64,000 bases of DNA. Source: Vibrio methylphosphonaticus (GTDB lineage: Bacteria; Pseudomonadota; Gammaproteobacteria; Enterobacterales; Vibrionaceae). Positions 10,671 through 20,385 of this stretch are shown one piece after another. Location: assembly GCF_023634655.1 (NCBI RefSeq), contig NZ_JAMKMS010000002.1, positions 62,001 through 126,000 on the forward strand, read 5' to 3'. The notes below the pieces were generated by a model. The model saw only the letters and a program-made list of their open reading frames with translations. It ran no database searches and was not told the DNA's origin. The stretch's first letter is position 1; every line of letters starts with the position of its first letter. The position numbers and the translations under genes are program-made.

Positions 10671-10699
10671 TTTTTGGGGTTTCCCTTGAACCCCAAAAA
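10671..10699. repeat. inverted repeat downstream of lipoprotein gene
   Basis: TTTTTGGGGTT (10671-10681) pairs with AACCCCAAAAA (10689-10699) around a seven-base loop. The plus-strand arm ends in A rather than T, so it is a weak terminator candidate for the lipoprotein gene; it may act with Rho or stabilise the message end. Confidence 0.5.
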
Positions 10700-10840
10700 T
10701 ACACCCCAACCATAGTGTTAATCTATCTTATATACTCAACCTATTATTTCTCTATGCATTAGCATCTCTGCGCATCAGCTTTCTTTGTTCATAAGCACAG
10801 ATGTCTCGCATAGTACTTTGAGTCACAAGGGGCAATTTTC

Positions 10841-11983
10841 ATGAAGTTTAGTTACGTTAATACTACGGTCATTCATTTTGGTGTTGGACAAATCAGTACG
10901 TTAGCCGCCAATGTACCCTCCGATGCCAATGTGCTCGTTGTCTATGGTGGTGGTTCCATCAAAAAAAATGGCGTTTATGACCAAGTTGTCGCCGCACTGA
11001 GCGATCATCGCTGGATGGAGTTTTCGGGCATCGAAGCGAATCCCACCAAAGAAACATTAGACAAAGCCATTGCCATTGCTAAATCTGAATCCATCGACTT
11101 CATCCTTGCCGTTGGTGGCGGATCGGTCATTGATGGCGCTAAATACATTGCCGCAGCTGCACTGCATGATGGCGATAGCTGGGATTTAGTGACGCGTAAA
11201 TATACTGTAGAGAGTGCAATCCCACTTGGCGCTATCCTAACGCTACCCGCTACAGGGTCGGAGTCCAACATGGGCGCGGTTGTGACAAAGAAATCCACCA
11301 ATGAAAAGTTGGGCTTCATGTCTCCAGCGGTACGACCGGTATTTGCTGTTTTAGATCCTAGCGCAATGAAAACTCTGCCAGAAAGGCAACTCGTGAATGG
11401 TCTTGTCGACGCTTGGGTCCACGTCTGTGAGCAGTACATCACCTATCCTACTGGCAATATGGTTCAAGATGGCTACGCTGAAGTTCTGTTAAAAAACCTC
11501 CTGACACTAGGGCATCAATTTGAACAGCAAGATGACGCTTGGCGGGAAAATTTAATGTGGACCGCCAACCAATCACTCAACGGTCTCATTGGCGCAGGCA
11601 TGCCCCAAGACTGGGCGACACATATGATTGGCCATGAGTTAACAGCTTTGTGGCATGTTGACCACGCGCGCTCACTTGCCATTATTCAGCCTTCTTTACT
11701 GCGTGTTCAAATTGAAGCGAAACGCGCCAAGCTTGAACAAATGGGTCGAAATGTCTTCGGATTTACCGATGGTCCTTCATTAGCTGAAGATACCATCGCC
11801 GCCATTGAAAGCTTCTACCAAGGATTAAACGTCGACCTTGTATTGTCGGAAGTACCGGGAGATAAAAGTGACGCGATTGAGCAAGTCATTACTAAGCTCA
11901 AACAAAATGGTTATCTAGAAATGGGCGAAAATAAAGCCATCACCCTTGATGTCACTCGTACCATCTTAGAGAACGCTCTATAA
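10841..11983 (+). CDS. yqhD: iron-containing alcohol dehydrogenase, YqhD-like aldehyde reductase
   Basis: 380 residues (E. coli YqhD 387). The Rossmann part has VVYGGGSIKKNGVYD and the nucleotide loop VGGGSVIDGAKYI near residue 95. The metal site has Asp and His in LVDAWVHVCEQ, and the His-rich HELTALWHVDHAR, which is specific to the YqhD branch. These enzymes use NADPH to reduce short-chain and lipid-derived aldehydes. There is no recognisable partner in the neighbourhood. A strong terminator follows. Assignment to the YqhD subgroup is firmer than any particular substrate. Confidence 0.87.
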   Translation: MKFSYVNTTVIHFGVGQISTLAANVPSDANVLVVYGGGSIKKNGVYDQVVAALSDHRWMEFSGIEANPTKETLDKAIAIAKSESIDFILAVGGGSVIDGAKYIAAAALHDGDSWDLVTRKYTVESAIPLGAILTLPATGSESNMGAVVTKKSTNEKLGFMSPAVRPVFAVLDPSAMKTLPERQLVNGLVDAWVHVCEQYITYPTGNMVQDGYAEVLLKNLLTLGHQFEQQDDAWRENLMWTANQSLNGLIGAGMPQDWATHMIGHELTALWHVDHARSLAIIQPSLLRVQIEAKRAKLEQMGRNVFGFTDGPSLAEDTIAAIESFYQGLNVDLVLSEVPGDKSDAIEQVITKLKQNGYLEMGENKAITLDVTRTILENAL

Positions 11984-12033
11984 AATAAAATCATGCATGG
12001 CACTTACGTGTTAATGGCTCAACTCTGAACACT

Positions 12034-12084
12034 AAAAAGGCGTTAAACGGAAGCTCTGTATGAGCCCAGTTTAACGCCTTTTTT
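12034..12084. terminator. bidirectional terminator between yqhD and the ribose operon
   Basis: A perfect 15-base stem AAAAAGGCGTTAAAC (12034-12048) and GTTTAACGCCTTTTT (12069-12083) with a 20-base loop. T-runs on both strands allow it to end yqhD (plus) and the rbs operon (minus). Confidence 0.88.
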
Positions 12085-12160
12085 ATCACGACATCATTAC
12101 TAATAAGCCGTCGACTCGTCGCGAAGTATCATAAATAAACCGATTACCCATTCTACTGCG

Positions 12161-13162
12161 CTAGAGGGCTTTGACACTTTCTCGCTCTACCAATGTCGGC
12201 TCTAATTGAATCAGATCAGGCTGCTCAACACGCTTTTCAATTTTATCGAGCAGCGTTTCGACCGCCGCTTTCCCTAAGCGATATTTAGGTTGGTGGATCG
12301 TTGTTAAAGACGGTGTCATGTATTTGGCAATGTGAATATCATCGTAACCGATAATTGATAGCTCATCTGGAATCTGGATATTCCGTCGGTCAGCGACATT
12401 AATAACCCCCATCGCCATCATGTCATTACAAACAAATAATGCGGTTGGTAAACGACCACGCTCTACGAGCGCATTAAGCGCCTGCGCGCCACCTTCACAC
12501 TCAAAGTCAGCTTCGATAACCCAGTCTGGATTAAGCTCAAGTTCGGCTTCCTCAAGGGCTTTTTTATAGCCATCGTAGCGCATTTGTGCTTGCTGTCTGT
12601 TTAACGGGCCTGTAATGCAACCAATTTCCTGGTGACCGGATTCAATTAAATGCTTAGTAGCAAGGTAACCGCCAAAAAATGAATTATCTTGAATTTTATC
12701 ACTTTCAAAATGTATCGGTCCCCAATCCATCACGACCACCGGAATCGTCGGATACTGTTGGAAAATATCGATGTGCTCCCCTTCTACCGTCGAGCACATC
12801 AATATTAACCCATCGACGCGTTTCTGCATCAATGTATCGATGGATGCGCGCATTCGCTCAGAATCTCCCTCTGTGTTACAGAGGATTAAGTTGTAATTTT
12901 CCTGATAGCAGCTGCGCTCGACGCCTTTTACGACCTCACCAAAGAAAGGGTTAGTCGACGTGGTCACTAACATACCAATGGTTCTTGTTCGATTCATTTT
13001 CAAACTTCGAGCAAGCGCAGATGGCGCATAATTTAGCTCTTTTGCCACCCTGTTGACGCGCTCTGATATCTCTTCGCTAACAAATCGTGTTTTATTGATG
13101 ACATGGCTGACCGTTGAGGTTGAAACGCCAGCATGCCTTGCAATATCCTTCATCGAAGCCAT
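12161..13162 (-). CDS. rbsR: ribose operon repressor, LacI family
   Basis: 333 residues. The N-terminal helix-turn-helix MKDIARHAGVSTSTVSHVINK is almost the same as E. coli RbsR, followed by the hinge helix LNYAPSALARSLK. The sugar-binding core follows (TIGMLVTTSTNPFFGEV, then VCNDMMAMG). RbsR represses the operon until ribose binds. The gene is last in rbsDACBKR, 18 bases after rbsK, so it is probably autoregulated. Two operator candidates are seen upstream of rbsD. Confidence 0.95.
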   Translation of the reverse strand: MASMKDIARHAGVSTSTVSHVINKTRFVSEEISERVNRVAKELNYAPSALARSLKMNRTRTIGMLVTTSTNPFFGEVVKGVERSCYQENYNLILCNTEGDSERMRASIDTLMQKRVDGLILMCSTVEGEHIDIFQQYPTIPVVVMDWGPIHFESDKIQDNSFFGGYLATKHLIESGHQEIGCITGPLNRQQAQMRYDGYKKALEEAELELNPDWVIEADFECEGGAQALNALVERGRLPTALFVCNDMMAMGVINVADRRNIQIPDELSIIGYDDIHIAKYMTPSLTTIHQPKYRLGKAAVETLLDKIEKRVEQPDLIQLEPTLVERESVKAL

Positions 13163-13180
13163 TTAGCTTAACTCTCCATT

Positions 13181-14101
13181 CTAGCTTTGCTGCGAAATAA
13201 ACTCGTTCACTTCATCTAAGGTTGGGATCGACGTTTGCGCACCAAATCGTGTCACTGAAATCGCCGCTGCCGCATGAGAAAAAACAATAGCGTCTTCAAT
13301 GCTTTCACCACGAATGAGTGCGGTGACAAGTGCGCCATTAAAGGTGTCGCCTGCCGCTGTAGTGTCTGTCACGTCAACGTTAAATCCAGGAATACGATTA
13401 CCACGCCCATTTTGGCTCAGCCACACCCCTTGTGAACCCAGCGTAATCATAACAATTTCAATGCCTTTTTGATGCAATAAACTGGCTGCTCGTTGGGCGG
13501 ATTCATCATCAGTAACCGTCACGCCCGTTAACACTTCGGCTTCGGTTTCGTTGGGTGTTATTACATCGATACACGACAGTATGGTGTCTGGCAATTCTCG
13601 GGCTGGTGCCGGATTTAAGATAACATTAGTTTTTGACTGCTTAGCGAGTGTGACCGCGTACTTTATACCTTCCAGTGGCGTTTCCAATTGCGTGAGCAAA
13701 TAACTGGCTCCGTCGATCAACTTCCGATGCTTTTCCACCTGCGTTTTCAACAGCTTTGCATTCGCTTCCGCTGAAATACAGATGCTATTTTCACCACTAT
13801 CAGAGACTTGTATCATCGCGATTCCGGTAGGCGTCTCTGCTTCTACTGACACGCCTTCCACGTTTATGCCATCAACTTGAAAAGCATCACGGATATTAAC
13901 ACCAAACGGATCATCACCAACACATGCAATAAACCCAATATCCGCCCCTAATCGCGCGGCAGCGACCGCTTGATTTGCGCCTTTTCCGCCGGGGATAACC
14001 TGATAACGGTGACCGTGTAACGTTTCACCAGGTCTTGGAAAAGAAGGCACCTGTAAAACATGGTCAGCGTTGACGCTACCCAAAACAATGAGCTGATTCA
14101 T
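13181..14101 (-). CDS. rbsK: ribokinase
   Basis: 306 residues from the ATG at 14101, chosen because AAGGA precedes it and the N-terminus MNQLIVLGSVNADHVL matches PfkB kinases; the longer open frame adds 47 residues unlike the family. The first signature GGKGANQAVAAARLG lies at about 40-55 and the second, DTTAAGDTFNGAL, holds the catalytic Asp near residue 252. The enzyme makes ribose-5-phosphate from ribose and ATP in the cytoplasm. It sits after rbsB, separated by a 239-base gap that contains a hairpin. Confidence 0.95.
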   Translation of the reverse strand: MNQLIVLGSVNADHVLQVPSFPRPGETLHGHRYQVIPGGKGANQAVAAARLGADIGFIACVGDDPFGVNIRDAFQVDGINVEGVSVEAETPTGIAMIQVSDSGENSICISAEANAKLLKTQVEKHRKLIDGASYLLTQLETPLEGIKYAVTLAKQSKTNVILNPAPARELPDTILSCIDVITPNETEAEVLTGVTVTDDESAQRAASLLHQKGIEIVMITLGSQGVWLSQNGRGNRIPGFNVDVTDTTAAGDTFNGALVTALIRGESIEDAIVFSHAAAAISVTRFGAQTSIPTLDEVNEFISQQS

Positions 14102-14294
14102 ATAATGTTCCTTGTAACTAGGAATAAGAAAACTTTGGATTAATCGTTTAAGCCAAAATACTCTTGTTCGACCTGCCGCGTTAGATAATCTCCTCACACC
14201 GGACAATGGAAGCGCACTCAACCAATCCAACCAATCAAGCATCTAACGTGTTTTTATCTTGCTTCTCTAATTTGATTATCTAAAACAGGGACTC

Positions 14295-14325
14295 CAATAG
14301 ACGCCCAGAGTGTGGGCGTCTATTG
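14295..14325 (-). terminator. intercistronic hairpin between rbsB and rbsK
   Basis: CAATAGACGCCC (14295-14306) pairs perfectly with GGGCGTCTATTG (14314-14325), loop of seven. On the transcribed strand it follows the rbsB stop by about 15 bases and lacks a long T-run. It may protect the 3' end of the abundant rbsB message or partly reduce transcription into rbsK. Confidence 0.65.
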
Positions 14326-14340
14326 TCCGGTCAGCGAAAA

Positions 14341-15219
14341 TTATTCGTTGATGATCTTAAGAGGTACTGGAATATACGTTTCTACCACTTCGCCTTTTAA
14401 GACTTTTGCAGCGGTTTCCACACCCAGCGCACCAATCATATCGGGCTGCTGTGCAACAGTTGCAGCCAACTTGCCACGTTTAACCGCCGCGATACCATCG
14501 TCAGTGCCATCGAAACCAACGATCATCACATCTTTGCCCGCAGCTTGCACTGCACGCATTGCGCCCAATGCCATTTCATCATTCTGTGCAAAGACCGCTT
14601 GGACATCTGGATTTGCTGCAAGTAAGTTCTCCATAACATTGAGACCTTTAGTGCGGTCAAAGTCGGCGGGTTGGCTCGCCAGTAGCTCCATATCAGAGCC
14701 TTTAACCGCATTCATGAAACCTTCACCACGCTCACGCGCTGCAGACGTACCAGCAATACCTTCAAGTTGGATTACTTTTGCCTTTTCGCCCACTTTTTCC
14801 ATAATGAAATGACCCGCCATTTCACCACCAACAACGTTGTCAGACGCGATATGGCTCGCGACATCTCCTCGGCTGGCACCACGGTCTAAAGTCAGTACTG
14901 GGATATTGGATCGATTCGCCATACGGATGGCATTCGATACCGCATCAGAGTCAGTCGGGTTAATTAGGATCGCTTTCACACCACGAACCGTTAAGTCTTC
15001 CACGTTGGAAAGTTCTTTACTTGGATCATTTTGTGAATCTAAAACGATAAGGTTATAGCCAAGTTCTTTAGCTTTTGCTTCCGCACCATCTTTCATTGTT
15101 ACGAAGAACGGGTTATTCAGTGTCGACACAACGATCGCCATTGTATCTTGTGCTGTTGCGGTCGCAGACATAGAAGCTGACAGTACAGCTGCAGAGATAA
15201 GCGTTGCCAATTTTTTCAT
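14341..15219 (-). CDS. rbsB: ribose ABC transporter, periplasmic binding protein
   Basis: 292 residues (E. coli RbsB 296). A Sec signal peptide [24 protein letters not shown] is followed by the mature start [15 protein letters not shown]. Conserved ligand-contact segments are present: [29 protein letters not shown] and VGFDGTDDG. It captures ribose in the periplasm and delivers it to RbsC/RbsA. It also often serves as the ligand for a chemoreceptor. It lies 160 bases after rbsC. Confidence 0.96.
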   Translation of the reverse strand: MKKLATLISAAVLSASMSATATAQDTMAIVVSTLNNPFFVTMKDGAEAKAKELGYNLIVLDSQNDPSKELSNVEDLTVRGVKAILINPTDSDAVSNAIRMANRSNIPVLTLDRGASRGDVASHIASDNVVGGEMAGHFIMEKVGEKAKVIQLEGIAGTSAARERGEGFMNAVKGSDMELLASQPADFDRTKGLNVMENLLAANPDVQAVFAQNDEMALGAMRAVQAAGKDVMIVGFDGTDDGIAAVKRGKLAATVAQQPDMIGALGVETAAKVLKGEVVETYIPVPLKIINE

Positions 15220-15379
15220 GGTCTATTCCTTTATATATTGTATGTAGGGGGTGTGACTAATAAATGTAAAATGGTTCTAATAGTTCTGGGTACCTCACGA
15301 CAAAGTACCATGTACAGTTGTGCTTGCGTTTCACAAGGAGCGACACCAGCTTTCATCTCGCTCCTAAGTAATCGGTGTT

Positions 15380-16360
15380 CTATTTGTTTTTGTTATCAAC
15401 CAAGACAGCCAGCAGAATAACCACCGCTTTTGCAATCATTTGGTAATAAGACGATACATCAAGCAAGTTCAGTGCATTGTTCAGGAAGCCGATAATTAAC
15501 GCACCAATTAATGTGCCCATAATTCGACCGCGCCCGCCCATTAAACTGGTTCCGCCTAATACTACCGCGGCAATAGCATCAAGTTCATAGCCCATTCCGG
15601 CTGTAGGTTGCGCTGAAGAAAGACGAGAGGTGACAATAATGCCCGCCAACGCCGCCAACAAACCACAAATCGCATACACGCCAATTTTGACTTTATCGAC
15701 ATCAATACCTGATAGGCGTGTCGCCGATTCATTACCACCTAATGCGTAAACATAACGGCCAAAACGTGTGTGATTTAATAAATACCAAACCGAAGCGAAC
15801 ACCAACACCATTAGCCACACCGGTACTGGAATGCCCAAAGCATAACCGGTACCGAACCAAGCAAAGGCATCCGCTGTTTCTGTAAACCCTGTAGAAATTG
15901 GGCGTCCGTCGGTATAAACCATGGTGACACCACGTAACAAAGTCATTGTGACCAAGGTAGCGATAAAGGCTTGCACTTTACCTTTGGCGATAATGATGCC
16001 ACTGATTGCCCCTAATGCTGCACCGGCAACAAGTGCGGTTGGCACGGCGATCATGACTGGCACTTCCAAGCCAACTAAGCTAGCAGCAAACGCGCCACAC
16101 AATGCCAAGACAGACCCAACACTCAAGTCGATGCCCGCCGTCAAAATGACCAGTGTCATACCCACTGCAATAATGGCGTTGACCGATGTTTGACGAAGAA
16201 TATTAAGGATGTTGTCGACAGTAAAAAAGTTTGGGTTTAAAAAAGACACCACGACAATAAGAAAAACCAATGCTATCAGTGATTTTTGCTCGATTAGCCA
16301 TTCCTTATTGAACAACGTCGTTTTCTTTTCTGTTGCTACACTCATTGATTTGTTGCTCAT
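15380..16360 (-). CDS. rbsC: ribose ABC transporter permease
   Basis: 326 residues (E. coli 321), about ten membrane helices. The conserved segment [16 protein letters not shown] near residue 80 and the ABC-contact region [15 protein letters not shown] near 215 are typical of the BPD_transp_2 family. It forms the membrane channel for ribose. Its ATG overlaps the rbsA stop by four bases (ATGA), showing tight coupling. Confidence 0.96.
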   Translation of the reverse strand: MSNKSMSVATEKKTTLFNKEWLIEQKSLIALVFLIVVVSFLNPNFFTVDNILNILRQTSVNAIIAVGMTLVILTAGIDLSVGSVLALCGAFAASLVGLEVPVMIAVPTALVAGAALGAISGIIIAKGKVQAFIATLVTMTLLRGVTMVYTDGRPISTGFTETADAFAWFGTGYALGIPVPVWLMVLVFASVWYLLNHTRFGRYVYALGGNESATRLSGIDVDKVKIGVYAICGLLAALAGIIVTSRLSSAQPTAGMGYELDAIAAVVLGGTSLMGGRGRIMGTLIGALIIGFLNNALNLLDVSSYYQMIAKAVVILLAVLVDNKNK

Positions 16361-17862
16361 GCTGCTTCCTCGTTTACCTTTTTACCCACTGCGCACGCCA
16401 ATAGTTTTTCTTGGTCGGCTTCGTTTGCCATAAATTCGCCACTTACGCGGCCTTCATGCATGACCATAATTCGGTCGCTCATCCCAAGCACTTCTGGCAT
16501 TTCCGATGACACTAAAATGATGCTCATGCCATCTGCCTTAAACTTATTGATCAGCTGATAAATTTCTTTTTTAGCACCAACATCCACACCGCGTGTTGGC
16601 TCATCAAGAATAAGCACTTTAGGCTTAGTCATTAGCCCTTTAGCAATCGCCACTTTTTGTTGATTACCTCCAGATAAGTTACCAATGATCTGATTTCTAG
16701 AAGGCGTTTTGATATTGAATAACTTAATAAAATCTTCCACAGCGATGACTTCATCACCATGTTGAAGCTGCAATCCTTTTGATAAAGCCTCTAATGCGCA
16801 CAGCGACATATTCTCCTTAACCGACAAACCTAATACTAAGCCGTCGCCTTTACGATCTTCAGAAATATAGGCGATACCATTGGCTAATCCTTCCTGAGGA
16901 CTGTCTGGGTTGATCGTTTTGCCATAAAGCGTCACATCACCGGACTCTCTTTTTTGAGCGCCATAGACAATCTTCATTAACTCTGTGCGACCAGCACCCA
17001 TCAACCCTGATACGCCAAGGATTTCACCCTGATCCACATGAAAGCTCACTTCACTAACACCAAGACCAGAAACACCCGTTACTTCTAAACTACGTTTGCC
17101 GTGTACCGCATGAATACGCGGATATTGTTCATCCAGCTTTCGACCTACCATCATTTCAATTAACGCGTCTTCGTTTGTGTCTGCGACCACCGTTTGACCA
17201 ATGAACTTGCCATCTCTTAAGACGGTAATATCATCACAAATTTCAAAGATTTCTTTCAAACGATGGGAAATGTAAACAATGCCACAGCCTTGTTGGCGAA
17301 GCTCATTGATCACTTTAAACAAAGAAGCCGTTTCGGTGTCCGTTAATGCATCCGTCGGCTCATCCATGATGATAACCTTCGATTCAAATGACAGTGCTTT
17401 CGCAATCTCTACCATCTGTTGCTCACCGAGACTGAGCGCACCAAGCAAGGTTTTAGAGCTGTGTTTTACGTTTAAACGAGATAACAATGCATCAGCATCT
17501 GAATACATTTCGTTCCACATAATGCGACCAAACGCGTTGGTTTTTTCGCGTCCAAGGTAAATATTCTCGGCAATCGTCAGCTCTGGAATTAAATTGAGCT
17601 CTTGGTGAATAATACTTATACCGGCTTGCTGCGAATCTCTTGGTCCTGCAAATGATACGTCGTTGTCTTGATAGCGTAATTCACCCGCATCTTTAGAATA
17701 AATGCCCGTCAACACTTTCATCAGCGTTGATTTACCTGCGCCATTTTCACCAAGTAGCGCCATAACCTTGCCTGGATACACGTTTAGACTCGCCTTATCT
17801 AAGGCTTTGACACCCGGAAAGGCTTTTTCTATCTCACTAAGTTGTAGTATGGGTTGCAACAT
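16357..17862 (-). CDS. rbsA: ribose ABC transporter ATP-binding protein
   Basis: 501 residues from ATG 17862, exactly the E. coli size; AGGA lies seven bases upstream, and earlier in-frame starts would add 27 residues with no family match. It has two ATPase halves: Walker [10 protein letters not shown] with signature LSLGEQQ in the first, and signature [13 protein letters not shown] with Walker [15 protein letters not shown] in the second. The second half has a degenerate Walker A ([10 protein letters not shown]), as is normal for sugar importers of this class. It powers ribose import with RbsC and RbsB. Confidence 0.95.
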   Translation of the reverse strand: MLQPILQLSEIEKAFPGVKALDKASLNVYPGKVMALLGENGAGKSTLMKVLTGIYSKDAGELRYQDNDVSFAGPRDSQQAGISIIHQELNLIPELTIAENIYLGREKTNAFGRIMWNEMYSDADALLSRLNVKHSSKTLLGALSLGEQQMVEIAKALSFESKVIIMDEPTDALTDTETASLFKVINELRQQGCGIVYISHRLKEIFEICDDITVLRDGKFIGQTVVADTNEDALIEMMVGRKLDEQYPRIHAVHGKRSLEVTGVSGLGVSEVSFHVDQGEILGVSGLMGAGRTELMKIVYGAQKRESGDVTLYGKTINPDSPQEGLANGIAYISEDRKGDGLVLGLSVKENMSLCALEALSKGLQLQHGDEVIAVEDFIKLFNIKTPSRNQIIGNLSGGNQQKVAIAKGLMTKPKVLILDEPTRGVDVGAKKEIYQLINKFKADGMSIILVSSEMPEVLGMSDRIMVMHEGRVSGEFMANEADQEKLLACAVGKKVNEEAA

Positions 17863-17894
17863 AGGGCTGTCCTGCTCGTACATAATTTTGTGGC

Positions 17895-18314
17895 CTAAAA
17901 TACGACACCAGATTGAAAGATTACGTTCGCGTACGGTGTGCATTCACCGGTACGCACGACTGCTTTGGAGTCTTGCGTTCTAACTTTGAATTCTTCATGA
18001 GAAATGTACGATACTGAAATGTCCTTACCCGTTACTCTTGCTTCGTTATCGATCAACGCCATCAAAGCGTCGTGAGCTTGTGGGGAAACGCGTTTAAACT
18101 CTTCAGCTAAAAGTACACCTTCGATTTGCACTTCAGATAAATAAACTTTGACCGTTTGCAAAAATGATGGCACGCCTAATGTGAGTGCAAGGTCAATTCG
18201 TAGTGTTTCTTCAGGGATAGGTAAACCCGCGTCGCAGATAGTGACTTCATCAGTATGTCCAAGAGTGGAAACTAAATATGAAAGCTCTGAGTTAATTAGT
18301 GCACTTTTTTTCAT
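17895..18314 (-). CDS. rbsD: D-ribose pyranase
   Basis: 139 residues from ATG 18314, the E. coli length; an upstream open extension was not used because the family starts MKKS(A/G)L and an AGG lies before this ATG. RbsD interconverts the beta-pyranose and furanose forms of ribose so that ribokinase can use it. Conserved features are the N-terminal [17 protein letters not shown], with the catalytic His, and the C-terminal [12 protein letters not shown]. It is first in the operon, 32 bases before rbsA. Confidence 0.96.
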   Translation of the reverse strand: MKKSALINSELSYLVSTLGHTDEVTICDAGLPIPEETLRIDLALTLGVPSFLQTVKVYLSEVQIEGVLLAEEFKRVSPQAHDALMALIDNEARVTGKDISVSYISHEEFKVRTQDSKAVVRTGECTPYANVIFQSGVVF

Positions 18315-18370
18315 TTTTGTACCTGCTCGGTTCTTGAGATCATCGATGAGCGTCCAAAATATACAATCAC

Positions 18371-18388
18371 CATCGATACGTTTCGATG
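18371..18388. promoter_or_regulatory. RbsR operator O1
   Basis: CATCGATACGTTTCGATG, centred 66 bases upstream of the rbsD start. The core CGATACGTTTCG is an imperfect palindrome of LacI-family type (CGAAACGTTTCG-like). It is the exact reverse complement of O2. Its place downstream of the CRP site suggests that it covers the promoter or transcription start. Confidence 0.8.
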
Positions 18389-18436
18389 GCGATAATCCTA
18401 ACGCCAATATTGAAAAATTCGAGTGAGAACTGAAGT

Positions 18437-18458
18437 AAACGTGATCATTATCACCACA
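18437..18458. promoter_or_regulatory. CRP site in the rbs promoter
   Basis: GTGATCATTATCAC (18441-18454) keeps GTGA-N6-TCAC with correct spacing. It lies between the two RbsR operators, and its edge touches O2. This fits cAMP-CRP activation of ribose use. Confidence 0.75.
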
Positions 18459-18474
18459 TCGAAACGTATCGATG
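18457..18474. promoter_or_regulatory. RbsR operator O2
   Basis: CATCGAAACGTATCGATG, exact reverse complement of O1, centre-to-centre distance 86 bases (about eight helical turns). It abuts the CRP site, so RbsR bound here could compete with or contact CRP. Confidence 0.78.
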
Positions 18475-18545
18475 CGTTAAACGTGAATAGTTTCAAATTG
18501 TGAATATCAGGTTTGGGGCAGGATAATTAGAGAAGAATGACGCTG

Positions 18546-20198
18546 CTAAGCGCCATATTGCATAAGGGTAGAAATGTATTCTCCAGAGGCAAAGTGACAA
18601 CCTATCGCTTTCAATGACAAGAGTTGCTCCTCAGATTCCACTCCCTCTGCAATAGTGTCTATATCCAGTAAGTTTGCTAGCCCAACAATGGCTTTAGCCA
18701 CTTGTTTAACGGAGTCATCCTCGGCGATTTCTGTTGTTAATAGTGCACTGATTTTTATCTTCTGAATCGGTAAATCACGAAGATCTGAAATTGAGATATG
18801 ACCCATACCAAAATCCGCGACGGTGATTTGGCAACCATGCTCAACAAGCTGATACAGTTCATCCACACTGCGCTTTTTAGATAAGGATTCTTCAAACACT
18901 TCTAAAATTAAGCAATCCGCTGATAGGCTATAGTGTTGAAGTATTTGAGCAACTTCGTCCACAAATGAACCGTGCCCAAAGTTTTTCGAAGAAACTTTAA
19001 CGGCGACTTTTCGTAGCGCACCGACAGAGGCATATTTACAGGCTTGTTCGATAGTAAATAGGTTCAACTTCCGGATGAGTTGGCTTTCTTCTGCAATGGG
19101 AATAAATTCAAAGCGATTTACTTCACCAAACACTTGATCGTGCCACGAAAGACGGCTTTTAAAGCTGACCACTTCGTGATTAGAAAGGTCAACAACGGGC
19201 ATAAAGCCCACCTCTAAACGATGTTGCTCTATCGCTTCAGAAAGTCTTTGAGCCAGGGCCTTCTTCCTACCCCACTGCTCACCCATCTCTTCTGTATAAC
19301 ACACCCAATTCGCCTGACATTGTTTTGCACGGTACATCGCGAGATCAGCTTGTTTTAACAACAAGCTTGATTCTATATTTTTTGATGACTTCGTGGTTAT
19401 GCCAATCGCGGCAGAACCGCGCTCATACTTATTACCAATTTCTATATAGGCAATAGAGTCAATAAGTCGCTGTGCATAGTTGGCGGCACCCTCACAATTA
19501 CACGAAGGAAGCAGGACTACAAATTCATCCCCACCGAGCCTAGCCACCATACCGTGCTCACTTACTACGGATTTAAAGCGTCTCGCCACCGCCTGCAAGA
19601 ATAGATCACCGTAATCATGACCTTTACTGTCATTGATTGACTTAAATTCATTGAGATCGATAAGTAATAGCGAGTACGCTTCTAATGCGTGAGGGTTCGT
19701 ACTGAGAAAACGCTGTAATTGTTCAAAGAATGATGTGCGGTTGGGCAAGCGAGTCAGCGTGTCGAAATAGGCTAAATCACTCAGTTTATCTGTCGTATCT
19801 TTTTCTAATGTAATATCACGTTTAACAGCAATATAGTACGTTTCACCTTGATGAGTAAAAGGGCTAATTTGCGCCTTCTCTATAAATAAATCGCCATTTT
19901 TTTTGCGATTAATGAGTTCACCGTACCACGAATTTCCACTGCAAAGCGCAGACCACATTTCACGATAAGTATCGGGGCTGGTTTTTCCCGACTTTAAAAT
20001 GTTAGGGTTTCGGTTGGCCACGTCTTCTGCGGAATAGCCAGTGAGCTGATAAAACTGGTCATTTGCATACTTAATGCTCGCCTTAGCATCGGTTATCAAA
20101 ATTGCCGCGGCGCAACTTTGCAGCGCGTTTGCTATCAAGCCGAACGACAATTCTAGAGTTGAATTTGGCGATATATGATCCACTAATGATAAACCCAA
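18546..20198 (-). CDS. PAS-GGDEF-EAL protein with degenerate EAL domain
   Basis: 550 residues. A PAS sensor domain (about 20-130) is followed by a GGDEF domain with intact active site RLGGDEF, so it is probably a diguanylate cyclase; no RxxD inhibitory site is seen five residues before it. The C-terminal EAL-like domain has lost key residues. The EAL motif reads KSRL, the usual VNxS reads VKVSS, and the DDFG motif reads ADFG, while AEGVES remains. Phosphodiesterase activity is therefore unlikely. There are no membrane segments, so it is cytoplasmic. The open frame begins with TTG at 20198 and has no ATG near; a GTG at residue 6 is an alternative. It is transcribed away from rbs. Confidence 0.82.
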   Translation of the reverse strand: MGLSLVDHISPNSTLELSFGLIANALQSCAAAILITDAKASIKYANDQFYQLTGYSAEDVANRNPNILKSGKTSPDTYREMWSALCSGNSWYGELINRKKNGDLFIEKAQISPFTHQGETYYIAVKRDITLEKDTTDKLSDLAYFDTLTRLPNRTSFFEQLQRFLSTNPHALEAYSLLLIDLNEFKSINDSKGHDYGDLFLQAVARRFKSVVSEHGMVARLGGDEFVVLLPSCNCEGAANYAQRLIDSIAYIEIGNKYERGSAAIGITTKSSKNIESSLLLKQADLAMYRAKQCQANWVCYTEEMGEQWGRKKALAQRLSEAIEQHRLEVGFMPVVDLSNHEVVSFKSRLSWHDQVFGEVNRFEFIPIAEESQLIRKLNLFTIEQACKYASVGALRKVAVKVSSKNFGHGSFVDEVAQILQHYSLSADCLILEVFEESLSKKRSVDELYQLVEHGCQITVADFGMGHISISDLRDLPIQKIKISALLTTEIAEDDSVKQVAKAIVGLANLLDIDTIAEGVESEEQLLSLKAIGCHFASGEYISTLMQYGA

Positions 20199-20385
20199 TG
20201 ATACTAAGCGCTACATCATAAATATTTATGGAATTAACATCAAATAAAACGTCAAGTTTTCGTTGGTAAGATAACAGTTTTTTGACGCTTTTTTTTATAG
20301 TAATCAAATTGCCAGTAACAACATATCGTAATTATAACAACCTGTACTTACCATCAATAATCACATGTGGTCACTAACACTTTCA

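Noticed and set aside
10671..10699. Strong plus-strand terminator after the lipoprotein gene
   Set aside because: The 3' arm ends in A, not T, so it is listed only as an inverted repeat.
14102..14242. 47-residue N-terminal extension of ribokinase
   Set aside because: PfkB kinases begin at the downstream ATG, which has AAGGA before it.
17863..17943. Longer N-terminus for RbsA from upstream in-frame starts
   Set aside because: It has no family match, overlaps the rbsD 3' end, and the shorter start has a good ribosome site and the exact E. coli length.
20083..20307. Minus-strand frame overlapping the start of the PAS-GGDEF-EAL gene, possibly an upstream exon-like N-terminus joined by a frameshift
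   Set aside because: It is in another frame, has no family match, and the PAS domain is complete without it.
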